Source of the DNA: VFKU01 sp964620045
GTDB taxonomy: Bacteria; Hydrogenedentota; Hydrogenedentia; Hydrogenedentales; GCA-2746185
Direction: 5' to 3'
Assembly: GCA_964620045.1 (NCBI GenBank)
Contig: CAZUJL010000024.1
Coordinates: 4,494-68,493, forward strand
DNA: 64,000 nt
Shown here in pieces: positions 8,159 through 16,235 of this stretch (positions within the stretch are counted from its first letter, which is position 1; every line of letters begins with the position of its first letter). The position numbers were made by a program, and so were the translations under genes. The notes under the pieces are model-generated. The model searched no databases, had not been told where the DNA came from, and saw only the letters and a list, made by a program, of their open reading frames with translations.

Positions 8159-9318
8159 CAGGACACAGCCTTTATCTGTTGTATGAATGCCTCGGCCGCG
8201 CGCCGGGCTTCAGCGTCGGCCTCGAGTATGGTCTCGATGGTGTCGTCTTCGCGCGTGGGGCACGCATCCAGCGCCGCGCTCACCACGTCCGCGATGCCCA
8301 GGAACGGCAGGCGTCCGGCGCGAAACGCGCCCACGGCCACTTCATTGGCCGCGTTCAGCACAGCCCCGGCCGTACCTCCGCGCTCGGCGGCGGCCAGCGC
8401 CAACCGCAGGCACGGAAACTCGCGAAAATCCGGCTCGGCAAAGGTCAGCGCCTTCATGCGCGCCAGATCCAGCCGGGCCATGGGCGATTTTACACGTTCC
8501 GGCCAGGTGAGCGCGAACTGAATCGGCATCACCATATCGGTGACGCCCATGTGCGCGAGGATATTCCCGTCGGTGAACTCGACCAGCGCGTGGACCACGC
8601 TTTGCGGGTGGATGACAACCTGTATTTTTTCGAGAGGCAGGCTGAAGAGCCACATCGCTTCGATCACTTCGAGGCCTTTGTTCATGAGCGTTGCGGAGTC
8701 CACGCTAATTTTCGCACCCATGTCCCACGTGGGGTGCTTCGTGGCCTGTTCCGCCGTGATCCACTTCAGCGACTCGCGCGACTTGCCGTAAAACGGACCG
8801 CCCGAGGCCGTGAGGTATACCGTGCGCACGTCCGTGAGCTGGCGGCCTTCGAGGCATTGGAACAGCGCGTTGTGCTCGCTGTCCACGGGCAAAATGCGGA
8901 CACCGGCCGCGCGCGCGATGCGGGTTATCAGGCGGCCGGCCATGATCATCGGCTCTTTGTTCGCGAGTGCGATCGTGTGCTTCGCGCGGATGGCGCTGAG
9001 AATCGGCTGAAGACCCGCCGAGCCCACCACGCCGCAGAGCACGAGGTCGGTGTCGATGGCGGCGGCTTCCGCAAGCGCGTTGGGGCCGGAGAGAATCTTC
9101 GCGCTGAGCCCGGCGCGCTGCAGTTCGCGCGCGGCGGTTTCGTCCACCACCGCGACATATTTCGGCTTGAACTCGGTCGCCTGTTGGATTAATTCGGCGA
9201 CGTTTGAGTGTGTTGCAAGCACAATCATGTCGAAGCGGCCGGGATACGCGCGGACGACCTTGAGTGCACTGCGGCCGATCGAACCCGTGGAGCCGAGAAT
9301 CGTCAGACGGCGCGGCAT
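8158..9318 (-). CDS. dxr: 1-deoxy-D-xylulose 5-phosphate reductoisomerase
   Basis: The 386-residue enzyme converts DXP to MEP with NADPH, the committed step of the non-mevalonate isoprenoid route. The N terminus MPRRLTILGSTGSIGRS is the NADPH motif. PVDSEHNALFQCL, LTASGGPF and KISVDSATLMNKGLEVIEA are the catalytic metal- and substrate-binding stretches. I use the ATG at 9318 because the conserved N terminus begins there, five bases after the ptsI stop. The dxr-rseP pairing is common in bacteria, although the usual cdsA and uppS upstream are missing here and replaced by phosphotransferase genes. Confidence 0.95.
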   Translation of the reverse strand: MPRRLTILGSTGSIGRSALKVVRAYPGRFDMIVLATHSNVAELIQQATEFKPKYVAVVDETAARELQRAGLSAKILSGPNALAEAAAIDTDLVLCGVVGSAGLQPILSAIRAKHTIALANKEPMIMAGRLITRIARAAGVRILPVDSEHNALFQCLEGRQLTDVRTVYLTASGGPFYGKSRESLKWITAEQATKHPTWDMGAKISVDSATLMNKGLEVIEAMWLFSLPLEKIQVVIHPQSVVHALVEFTDGNILAHMGVTDMVMPIQFALTWPERVKSPMARLDLARMKALTFAEPDFREFPCLRLALAAAERGGTAGAVLNAANEVAVGAFRAGRLPFLGIADVVSAALDACPTREDDTIETILEADAEARRAAEAFIQQIKAVS

Positions 9319-9323
9319 GGAAC

Positions 9324-11108
9324 CTATTGGCCCTTGCCGCCGGCATTGCGGCGGAGGCGGTTGAGCGTGTCGCGCTCGGCGGTACGCTGCGTAATCAGAT
9401 CGCGGATTTCGGGATAGGTCGCCAGCTCCATTACTTTTTTCGCGAAACGCTTCGCGGTGCTGATATGCGTGTTGATGATTTCCGCGCGCACGGCGGGCAG
9501 GGACGAGCTGGACATGCTCAGCGCGCGAATGCCCATGCCGAGCAGCAGTTCGGTGAGCGCGGGGTCGCCGGCCATCTCGCCGCAAATATTGCACGGAATC
9601 TTGGCTTCGTTGGCCGCGTCCAGCGTCTGCTTGATCATGCGCAGCACGGCCGGGTGCGTCGGCTGATAGAGGTGCGCCGTGCGTTCGTTCGCGCGATCGA
9701 CGGCGAGGCAGTACTGGATCAGATCGTTCGTGCCGATGCTGAGGAAGTCGCAATGCTTCGCGAGGTGATCGGCGATCGCGACGGCGCCCGGCACTTCGAT
9801 CATCGTGCCCACGGGGACTTTCGGATTGTGCGGCACGTTGCGCCCGCGCAGATCGTCGGCGACTTCATCCACCATTTTGCGCGCTTCGAGGAACTGCTCG
9901 ACGCTTGTGATCATGGGGAACATGATGCGCAGATCGCCGTGCACGCCTGCACGCAGCAATGCGCGAAGCTGCGCCTTGAAGATGTCGGGCCGGTCGAGGC
10001 ATAGGCGAATCGAGCGCCAGCCGAGCTGTGGGTTTGTTTCGTGATCTGCCGTGAGCAATGGAAGGTCTTTGTCGCCGCCGACGTCCAGCGTGCGCACGGT
10101 GACGGGCAGCGAGCCGACGGCTTCCATGATTTTGCGGTACTCGCCGTACTGCTCTTCTTCCGTCGGCAGGTCGTCCCGATCCATGAACAAAAATTCGGTG
10201 CGGTACAGGCCGATGCCCTGCGCGTGCGCCTTGCGCGTCATCTGGGTTTCCGCGAGCAACTCGATGTTCGCGTAGGTCGGGATGTCCGTGCCATCCTGCG
10301 TTGTGCAGCAGCCTTCACCGGTCGCTTTTTCGAGCGCCAAACGGATTTCGTCGATGTTCTTCTTCTCGGCCTCGTAGCGCGTCAGCGTGGCCTTCGACGG
10401 CTGGATGATCACATAGCCGCGCGCGGCATCGACGATGAGGGTGTCGCCGTCGTTCACCTGTGCCTCTAAGTGCCGTAGCCCCACGACGCACGGAATATCG
10501 AAGGCGCGCGCGATGATCGCCATGTGCGAGGTCGGGCCGCCGGCGTCGGTGGCGAGACCGAGCGTGTGCGCTTTGTCGAGCGCGGCCGTTTCCGACGGCG
10601 CCAGTTCGTGCGCGACGACGACGCATGGGCTGTCGAGATGATCGAGCGCGTGATGTTTTTCGCCGAGCAGGCGCGCCTGGATGCGCCGGCCGACATCGAC
10701 CAGGTCCGTGCTGCGTTCGCGGAAGGAGGGGTCATCGAGCTGTTCGAGCAGGCGAGCATAGCCCGCGATGATTTCCTGCACGATGTACTCGACGTTCAGG
10801 CGTTCGAGTTCGAGGTTGCGTTCGACTTCCGGGCGCAGGGCTGGGTCGTCGAGGATCGCGAGGTGCGCATCGAAGATGGAGGCCTCGCGCTCGCCGATGT
10901 CCTTGGCCGTCTGCGCCTTCAGGCCCAACAATTCCTCGCGCACATGCGCCACGGCCTCGTCGTAGCGGGCCAGTTCGGCGGCCGTATCGGAAATGGGCTC
11001 GGGATGAATGTCGAGCGAGCGGTGATTAAACGTGCGCGCCGGGCCAATGGCGATGCCCGTGGACACGCCAATGCCGCGAAGCCGCTTTTCCGGCGTTGCC
11101 TGACCCAT
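9324..11108 (-). CDS. ptsI: Phosphotransferase system enzyme I
   Basis: The 594-residue protein autophosphorylates from phosphoenolpyruvate and passes the phosphate to HPr. The phospho-accepting histidine is His195 in GGPTSHMAII. The C-terminal PEP-binding TIM barrel shows LYRTEFLFMDRDDLPTEEEQ, RTLDVGGDKDLP, MIEVPGAV and the catalytic cysteine in IPCNICGEMAGDP. Length is normal for sugar-type enzyme I (about 575), and there is no N-terminal GAF domain as in PtsP. It is 32 bases downstream of the HPr gene. No sugar-specific EII component is visible anywhere in the window. Confidence 0.95.
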   Translation of the reverse strand: MGQATPEKRLRGIGVSTGIAIGPARTFNHRSLDIHPEPISDTAAELARYDEAVAHVREELLGLKAQTAKDIGEREASIFDAHLAILDDPALRPEVERNLELERLNVEYIVQEIIAGYARLLEQLDDPSFRERSTDLVDVGRRIQARLLGEKHHALDHLDSPCVVVAHELAPSETAALDKAHTLGLATDAGGPTSHMAIIARAFDIPCVVGLRHLEAQVNDGDTLIVDAARGYVIIQPSKATLTRYEAEKKNIDEIRLALEKATGEGCCTTQDGTDIPTYANIELLAETQMTRKAHAQGIGLYRTEFLFMDRDDLPTEEEQYGEYRKIMEAVGSLPVTVRTLDVGGDKDLPLLTADHETNPQLGWRSIRLCLDRPDIFKAQLRALLRAGVHGDLRIMFPMITSVEQFLEARKMVDEVADDLRGRNVPHNPKVPVGTMIEVPGAVAIADHLAKHCDFLSIGTNDLIQYCLAVDRANERTAHLYQPTHPAVLRMIKQTLDAANEAKIPCNICGEMAGDPALTELLLGMGIRALSMSSSSLPAVRAEIINTHISTAKRFAKKVMELATYPEIRDLITQRTAERDTLNRLRRNAGGKGQ

Positions 11109-11140
11109 GCGGTTGCTCCGTGCGCGGGGCGCGTGCCCGG

Positions 11141-11416
11141 TTACATTTCTTCCCCGAAGCCGGACTCAATCAATTTGCGAACGGCCGCCAGCGCGGCGTC
11201 GGCATCGTCGCCGTCGCAGACCACGCGAATGTTGGTGCCCTTGGCGGCGGCCAGCGTGAGCAGACCCATGATGCTCTTCGCATTCACGCGCTGGCTGTCT
11301 TTGTGTATGTATACCTCGCACTTGAACTTCAGCACCGTTTGAACCAGTTGTTGGGCGGGCCGCAGGTGCATGCCGAGCTTGTTCGCAATGGTGAGGTCTT
11401 CTGAAACTTCCGGCAT
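11141..11416 (-). CDS. ptsH: Phosphocarrier protein HPr
   Basis: The 91-residue protein receives phosphate from enzyme I at His17 in GMHLRPA (equivalent to His15) and carries Ser48 in NAKSIMGLL, the equivalent of the regulatory Ser46 phosphorylated by HPr kinase. I place the start at the ATG at 11416 because the family's N terminus aligns there. The frame is open further up, but that part has no homology. Both phosphorylation sites are intact, which fits the hprK gene found 1.3 kb upstream. The active site reads HLRPA rather than the common HARPA, a change seen in regulatory HPr-like proteins. Confidence 0.93.
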   Translation of the reverse strand: MPEVSEDLTIANKLGMHLRPAQQLVQTVLKFKCEVYIHKDSQRVNAKSIMGLLTLAAAKGTNIRVVCDGDDADAALAAVRKLIESGFGEEM

Positions 11417-11811
11417 ATTCCCTGGCACACCCCCGAATTGGCCCAAAATAGCAGGCGATCCGGAGCAAAGCATAGCGGATTGGCGGGGCGAGAGGCCAAA
11501 GGGGCGGGCGGCGAATATGAGAGACGGTTTTAAGTCCCGGAGGGACGGCAGATTTTAGCCCAGCGCTTCAGCGCTGGGTCTGCGAGATTGGATGGATCAC
11601 CGAGTCCCGTAGGGATGGAAGAGAATGGGCGTGTTGCGTTCGCCCGTCTGTCGTCCCTGCGGGACTTACCAAAATGTTCGAGGCGCCGGAACCCACCGCT
11701 GAAGCGGTGGGCTAAATTCTTTCGCCCCTCCGGGGCTGTTTACGGGGAACGTTCAAGGAGTAGTACGAAGTTGCTGTGCCGAAACCGGACAGAGTTTCTC
11801 AACTAGAGAAT
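11417..11811 (-). repeat. Intergenic palindromic repeat cluster, no gene seen
   Basis: This 395-base gap between HPr and rapZ holds no convincing reading frame. Instead it has a set of short hairpins. GTCCCGGAGGGAC lies at 11533-11545, CCCAGCGCT-TC-AGCGCTGGG at 11558-11577, and GTCCCGTAGGGAT at 11604-11616. GTCCCTGCGGGAC follows at 11653-11665, CCCACCGCT-GA-AGCGGTGGG at 11692-11711, and GCCCCTCCGGGGC at 11724-11736. The right half is an inverted, diverged copy of the left half, including the linker TTTAGCCCA. The two long stems differ by a compensating pair, so base pairing is conserved. This looks like a dispersed REP-like element. Confidence 0.8.
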
Positions 11812-12684
11812 CTAGTCGTTTAGCAGTACGTCGCGGTGTTTTACGGTGACGGGGTAGCCGAGGCTGGTGAGGAAGATGGCCAATTCTTCGGTGATGGCGA
11901 CGGAGCGGTGCCGGCCGCCGGTGCAGCCGACGGCGATGGTGAGGTAGGCCTTGGGTTCGGCGGCGTACTTGGGCACGAGGAATTCGAGCAGGTCCGAGAT
12001 TTTGTACAGGAAGGCCTGCGCGCTTTCGTTTTCGAGTACAAACGAACGCACGGCCGGGTCGCGCCCGTCGCGAGGCTTCAGCGCCGGCTCGTAGTGTGGG
12101 TTCGGCAGGAAGCGCGCGTCGAACACGAGGTCGGCTTCCTTCGGCACGCCGTGTTTGAACCCAAAGCTCAGCAGCGACACGCGCATTTCCTTCTGCGGCT
12201 CGCCGTGCAGCGCGAGCGCGGAGATGTGGTGGCGCAGATCGGCGGGCTTCAGCGCACTGGTGTCGATGATCGCGTCGGCGCGTTCGCGCAACGGCGCGAG
12301 CATTTCGCGTTCGCGCGAGATGCCTTCCGGAATGCTGCCGGTCGGCGAGGCCGGATGCGGGCGCCGCGATTCGCTATACCGTTTCTGCAGCGTCGCGTCG
12401 TCGGTATCGAGATACACCAGCTCCGGCCGCCAGCCCATCGCCGTGATCTGGCGGAGGTAGTCGGGCAGCTTCGCGATTTCGCCGCCGGCGCGCGCATCGA
12501 CACAGACCGCCACGCGCGTGTGCGGCGACTCGGCGGAGTTGATGAGCTGCGCAAACGTGGGCAGCAGTGTGGCCGGCAGATTGTCGACGCAGAAGAAACC
12601 CTGGTCTTCGAGAAAGCGCAGCGCCTGCGACTTACCGCCGCCGGACAGACCGGTGATGATTACGAAGCGGGGGGCTGTGCTCAT
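11812..12684 (-). CDS. rapZ: RapZ, RNase adapter / nucleotide-binding protein
   Basis: The 290-residue protein belongs to the RapZ (YvcJ) family. GLSGGGKSQ (residues 12-20) is the Walker A P-loop, and CVDNLP follows at about 32-37. The C-terminal domain has VSLLSFGFKHGVPKEADLVFDARFLPNPHY... and the signature CTGGRHRSVA near residue 262. In E. coli it senses glucosamine-6-phosphate and guides RNase E to the small RNA GlmZ; in Bacillus its role is less clear. It begins six bases after the hprK stop, so the two are co-transcribed. The hprK-rapZ-ptsH linkage is a known conserved cluster. Confidence 0.94.
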   Translation of the reverse strand: MSTAPRFVIITGLSGGGKSQALRFLEDQGFFCVDNLPATLLPTFAQLINSAESPHTRVAVCVDARAGGEIAKLPDYLRQITAMGWRPELVYLDTDDATLQKRYSESRRPHPASPTGSIPEGISREREMLAPLRERADAIIDTSALKPADLRHHISALALHGEPQKEMRVSLLSFGFKHGVPKEADLVFDARFLPNPHYEPALKPRDGRDPAVRSFVLENESAQAFLYKISDLLEFLVPKYAAEPKAYLTIAVGCTGGRHRSVAITEELAIFLTSLGYPVTVKHRDVLLND

Positions 12685-12690
12685 CGCGGT

Positions 12691-13653
12691 CTAGGGCCTA
12701 ATCAGGCCCATGCTCTGCATGATGCGCCGGTTGAGGATTTCGGCGGGATGCACGCCGAGTTCCTTGAGCCGGTGGTTGAGCGCGGCGACTTCCGCGATGA
12801 CGGCGATGTTTCGGCCGGGGCGCACGGGGATGCGCATGTGGGGAATGCGAATGCCGAGGATGGTGCGGTGTTCCTCCGCAAGGCCCGTGCGGTCGTATTC
12901 CTTGCTCTCATGCCACTCCTCGAGTTCGAGAATGAATGAGATCGCCTTGCGGTTCGTGACGCGGCCCACGCCGAAGACGCTCTTGATGTCCACGATGCCG
13001 ACGCCGCGGATTTCCATGCAGTGTTCGATCTGCGGATTCGTCCGCGCGACGAGCGTGTCTTCCTGTGTGCGGCGCAGCGCGACCAGATCGTCGGCGACGA
13101 GCAAATGACCGCGTTCGACCAGTTCCAGCGCGATTTCGCTTTTGCCGATACCCGGCTGGCCGACGATGAGCACGCCGACGCCGTAGCAATCGACCGCGGT
13201 GCCGTGAATTTCCGTCTCGGGTGCGAACTCGTCCGCGAGATATACGATCACGCGGCTCATGAGTTCATCGGTGGACATCGGCGACGAGATCACGGGAATC
13301 CCGCGCTCGTTGCACATGTCGAGGAACAGGTTTACCGGTCTCAAGCTGCGCGAAAGAAGGAAGCCCGGAATCTCGAAGGAGAACATGTTTTCGAGGCGGT
13401 ATTCGAGCGCTGAGGTCGGCAAGCGTTCCATGTAGTGAATCTCGGTGTTGCCGAGAATCTGTACGCGGTCGCTCGCGAAGTAATCGAGGTAGCCGCTGAG
13501 CGCGAGGCCGGGACGGTTTAGGTCGCTGTTGAAGACCTGGCGGCCGATGCCCTGGTGACCGGCAATGACTTCGAGCGCTTCGCCGAAATGGTCGAGCAGA
13601 CGCACTACGGGCATGCTCGACTTACGCTTCACTAACAGTTTGTCGGTATTCAT
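12691..13653 (-). CDS. hprK: HPr kinase/phosphorylase
   Basis: The 320-residue bifunctional enzyme phosphorylates and dephosphorylates the regulatory serine of HPr. The N-terminal domain covers about 1-130. The catalytic domain has His150 in HGTAVDCYG, Walker A GQPGIGKSE (165-173), the Asp pair in LLVADDLV and the family signature EIRGVGIVDIKSVFG near 225-240. Length is typical (about 310-330). In Firmicutes it controls carbon catabolite repression through HPr-Ser-P. In Gram-negative bacteria lacking sugar EIIs, as seems possible here, it is thought to serve a regulatory phosphorelay. It is followed directly by rapZ. Confidence 0.95.
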   Translation of the reverse strand: MNTDKLLVKRKSSMPVVRLLDHFGEALEVIAGHQGIGRQVFNSDLNRPGLALSGYLDYFASDRVQILGNTEIHYMERLPTSALEYRLENMFSFEIPGFLLSRSLRPVNLFLDMCNERGIPVISSPMSTDELMSRVIVYLADEFAPETEIHGTAVDCYGVGVLIVGQPGIGKSEIALELVERGHLLVADDLVALRRTQEDTLVARTNPQIEHCMEIRGVGIVDIKSVFGVGRVTNRKAISFILELEEWHESKEYDRTGLAEEHRTILGIRIPHMRIPVRPGRNIAVIAEVAALNHRLKELGVHPAEILNRRIMQSMGLIRP

Positions 13654-13717
13654 CCGGTGCCCCGGTCGGCTACCACTATTCTACCGTTCGGGCCTGCGGC
13701 GGGCAATGCGGCGCCGA

Positions 13718-14272
13718 TCAAAACTCCGGCTCGATGACGCCATAGGTGCCGTCGCCGCGTTCATAGACGACGTTGACCTGGTGCGTGTCTGCGTTGTTGA
13801 ACATGATGAAGTCGTCTTCCACGAGGCCGAGCTGGAAGGCGGCTTCTTCGATCGTCATGGATTGAAGGTGGATTTTCTCATGGTGGACCACCACGTGCGG
13901 CGCGGGTTCGTGGGTCTCCGTGGGACCGAATTCGATGACATTGTGGCGGAACTCGCGCTTCTCACGCGCGGTGCGCGGCTGGTGGCGCTTGATGCGTTCC
14001 TTGTGGCGCGTGACCTGCCGCTCGATCTTGTTCAGCGCGGAATCGATGGAGGCATACAGGTCCGCGGACGATTCCTTGGCGTTGATGCGCAGGCCGTTGG
14101 CGTGGAGGTTTATTTCAGCAATCTGGCGGTGGCGGTGCTTTTCGATGGCGAGCACTACATTGGCGTCGATAACTTTGTCGAAGTGGCGTTTTACTCGATC
14201 CAGACCGTCGGTAACGTGGGTTCGAATGGCGTCGGTGATTTCGAGATGTCTTCCGGAAATAGTCAGATTCAT
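13718..14272 (-). CDS. hpf: Ribosome hibernation promoting factor, long form
   Basis: The 184-residue protein has the S30AE domain at about 1-100 (MNLTISGRHLEITDAIRTHV, with NVVLAIEKHRHRQIAEINLHANG). A C-terminal dimerisation domain follows at about 128-184 (SMTIEEAAFQLGLVEDDFIMFNNADT, VNVVYERGDGTYGVIEPEF). The long form dimerises 70S ribosomes into inactive 100S particles in stationary phase. It precedes hprK by 64 bases, much as hpf sits near ptsN and rapZ in proteobacteria. Confidence 0.94.
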   Translation of the reverse strand: MNLTISGRHLEITDAIRTHVTDGLDRVKRHFDKVIDANVVLAIEKHRHRQIAEINLHANGLRINAKESSADLYASIDSALNKIERQVTRHKERIKRHQPRTAREKREFRHNVIEFGPTETHEPAPHVVVHHEKIHLQSMTIEEAAFQLGLVEDDFIMFNNADTHQVNVVYERGDGTYGVIEPEF

Positions 14273-14360
14273 GGTGCCGGTCTCCAGTGCTTCAATTCTG
14301 GTTGCGGTCCAGTTCGGCCCGCATTGCTTTATTCAAGGTAACACTCGATTCCCAAAAATA

Positions 14361-15326
14361 TCAATGCCCCTTGCGGCGGCGTGCACGATTTGCACGAATA
14401 ATCCGCGCATTCCGCTGCATTCCCGCGCGCTTCGCGCGGCGCAACGGCGATCCGGCGAAGCGTGCGTGGAATTCGGTGTCCGTCATTTCAATCAGATCGC
14501 TGATACGGGGGTTCGCCTGACCGTCGCGCGGCTGAAACGCGGGATCGGCAGTCGGCTTCGCGAAGCGGTTCCAGGGGCACACTTCCTGGCAAATGTCGCA
14601 GCCGAAGACCCAATCGCCGTGCGCGGCCGAAATCTCGCGCGGGATCGCGCCGTCGTTTTCGATCGTGTGATACGAGATGCAGCGGCCCGCATCCACCACG
14701 CGCGGCGCGACGATGGCCTGTGTCGGGCACGCGTCAATACACAGAGTGCACGTGCCGCAGAGGTCTTCAGTGGGCGTGTCTGGCGTGAATTTTAAGTTGG
14801 TGAGGATGGTGGCGAGAAAAAACCACGATCCGAGATCGCGGCGCAGTCCGAGGCTGTTTTTCCCGATCGAGGCCACGCCCGCGCGCTGTGCCCATGCGCG
14901 CTCCATGATCGGGCCGGCGTCGATGCTCGCGTAACTTTTCGAACCGTCTCCGAAGCTGTCGATGTATTGCGCGAGTCGGATCAGCGGCCGCCGGAGCACA
15001 CGGTGATAATCGCGGCCCCACGCATATCGCGCCACGCGCCCGGTGCCTTTGGCGGCCACGGGTCGTTCGCCGAAGTAATTTTTTGCGACAACCACTACCG
15101 TTTGGACGTCGGGCAGCTTGAGGCGCACGTCGGTGCGCATCGCGGCGGTTTTAGCAAGCCACTGCAGATTCGCGTGATTTCCGGCGGCGATCCATGCGTT
15201 GAATCGGCCCTCGGGGTCGATTGGGGCATCCGATGATGCAAAACCGCACGCGTCAAACCCCAAATGCGTTGCAAAATGACGCACCAAATTGGTGCGATTT
15301 TGGTTCGGCTCAGGAATTTCAGTCAT
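14361..15326 (-). CDS. queG: Epoxyqueuosine reductase QueG
   Basis: The 321-residue cobalamin-dependent iron-sulfur enzyme makes queuosine from epoxyqueuosine in tRNA. YAWGRDYHRVLR and SIGKNSLGL are family motifs near residues 105 and 158. Two 4Fe-4S motifs are present: CGTCTLCIDACP (about 190-202) and CDICQEVCPWN (about 246-256). The C-terminal FAGSPLRRAKRAGMQRNARI matches the QueG end. It is shorter than E. coli QueG (379) because the extra C-terminal HEAT-like part is lacking, as in many bacteria. It is transcribed away from the sigma factor gene across a roughly 200-base shared region. Confidence 0.94.
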   Translation of the reverse strand: MTEIPEPNQNRTNLVRHFATHLGFDACGFASSDAPIDPEGRFNAWIAAGNHANLQWLAKTAAMRTDVRLKLPDVQTVVVVAKNYFGERPVAAKGTGRVARYAWGRDYHRVLRRPLIRLAQYIDSFGDGSKSYASIDAGPIMERAWAQRAGVASIGKNSLGLRRDLGSWFFLATILTNLKFTPDTPTEDLCGTCTLCIDACPTQAIVAPRVVDAGRCISYHTIENDGAIPREISAAHGDWVFGCDICQEVCPWNRFAKPTADPAFQPRDGQANPRISDLIEMTDTEFHARFAGSPLRRAKRAGMQRNARIIRANRARRRKGH

Positions 15327-15352
15327 TTACGAGAGTATATCGCGATTGGATC

Positions 15353-15506
15353 GCTACTTGCGGAATAGGCTGGCATGCAAGGCAACCAAGGGTAACGAGG
15401 AGGAGCCCGGAAGTAGCAAGTCTCCCGAAGGTCATGTAGTACGGCGGCTTATGAGGAAAGGCTCGCCGAATGACCTTAACAAGTTCCGAGGTGGGGAAAG
15501 TCCCAC
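15353..15506 (+). ncRNA. Structured 5' leader of the sigma factor gene (candidate cis-regulatory RNA)
   Basis: The 195 bases before the sigma gene contain several nested helices. GCTACTT (15353-15359) pairs with AAGTAGC (15411-15417), extended by CGG/CCG across one mismatch. AAGGTCAT (15428-15435) pairs perfectly with ATGACCTT (15470-15477). Inside that, CGGCG (15442-15446) pairs with CGCCG (15464-15468). GTGGG-GAAAGT-CCCAC (15491-15506) forms a final hairpin just ahead of the probable ribosome site. I do not recognise it as RNase P, SRP, tmRNA or a known riboswitch. It may instead be chance plus an unnoticed N-terminal extension of the protein, as the frame is open here. Confidence 0.4.
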
Positions 15507-15522
15507 AGAGGATGCGACTACC

Positions 15523-16176
15523 ATGGCTATGAATCCGAAAGTGAAAATCGACGAACTGGAAGATGGGGAATTGGAAACGGCGACAAATGGAAATGGTCAC
15601 GCTTCTGCCCGTCCACATGAGTTCGATGAGTTGGTGCTGTCGCATGTCGACATGCTCTATGCCGTCGCGCTGAAACTGACACGTAACGCGGCCGACGCGG
15701 AAGACCTGACCCAAAACACGATCCTGAAGGCCCTGCGGTTCCACGACAAGTTCCAGCAGGGGAGCTATATCAAGGCGTGGTTGTTGACGATTCTGCGCAA
15801 TACGTTCATCAACGACTACCGCCGCAAGGTGCGCCGGCCGGCGCAGGTGCCGCTGAGCGGTACTGAACCGGCGCCCGACGCGGCTCCTGATCCGCATGTG
15901 AACTATGAGCCGCGTAGCCGTAGCTATGCGGACGTGCTCGAGCTGCTCGACGACCAGGTGCGTCAGGCGATTGAGGAATTGCCGGACGATTTCCGCCAGG
16001 CGGTGATCATGGCGGACATCGAAGACAAGTCCTACAAGGAAATCGCCGAGATCATGAACCGGCCGATCGGTACCGTGATGTCGCGCCTGTTCCGCGGCCG
16101 CAAGTTGCTGCGCGAGAAGCTGGGCGACTATGCCCACGAACACGGCGTCGGCCTGAAAGCCAGCGTGGCGCAGTAA
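15523..16176 (+). CDS. ECF RNA polymerase sigma factor, SigR/RpoE-like
   Basis: The 217-residue protein has sigma region 2 at about 30-100 (DMLYAVALKLTRNAADAEDL, AWLLTILRNTFINDYRR) and region 4 at about 150-205 (AIEELPDDFRQAVIMADIED, PIGTVMSRLFRGRKLLREKL). The end, PIGTVMSRLFRGRKLLREKL followed by GDYAHEHG, closely resembles actinobacterial SigR/SigH, the thiol-oxidative-stress sigma factors. These are normally held by a zinc anti-sigma encoded next door; the next gene has no cysteine and does not look like one. I chose ATG 15523 (AGAGG about 10 bases upstream); an upstream ATG at 15451 and others keep the frame. A hairpin terminator follows the stop. Confidence 0.88.
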   Translation: MAMNPKVKIDELEDGELETATNGNGHASARPHEFDELVLSHVDMLYAVALKLTRNAADAEDLTQNTILKALRFHDKFQQGSYIKAWLLTILRNTFINDYRRKVRRPAQVPLSGTEPAPDAAPDPHVNYEPRSRSYADVLELLDDQVRQAIEELPDDFRQAVIMADIEDKSYKEIAEIMNRPIGTVMSRLFRGRKLLREKLGDYAHEHGVGLKASVAQ

Positions 16177-16200
16177 GCGCGCAAAAATTTAAACTGTATG

Positions 16201-16235
16201 TCCATGGCCGGGTACACTCCCGGCCATGGATTTTT
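16201..16235 (+). terminator. Intrinsic terminator hairpin overlapping the next start codon
   Basis: A perfect 12-base stem, TCCATGGCCGGG (16201-16212) and CCCGGCCATGGA (16219-16230), with a six-base loop, is followed at once by five T residues (16231-16235). This is a classic rho-independent terminator 25 bases after the sigma factor stop. The ATG at 16226-16228 that starts the next frame lies inside the descending arm, so in a read-through transcript that start would be base-paired. Confidence 0.85.

Noticed and set aside
15353..15506. RNase P RNA, SRP RNA or tmRNA in the sigma leader
   Set aside because: The piece GGGGAAAGTCCCACAGAG recalls part of RNase P, but the length is too short and the conserved cores of these RNAs are missing.
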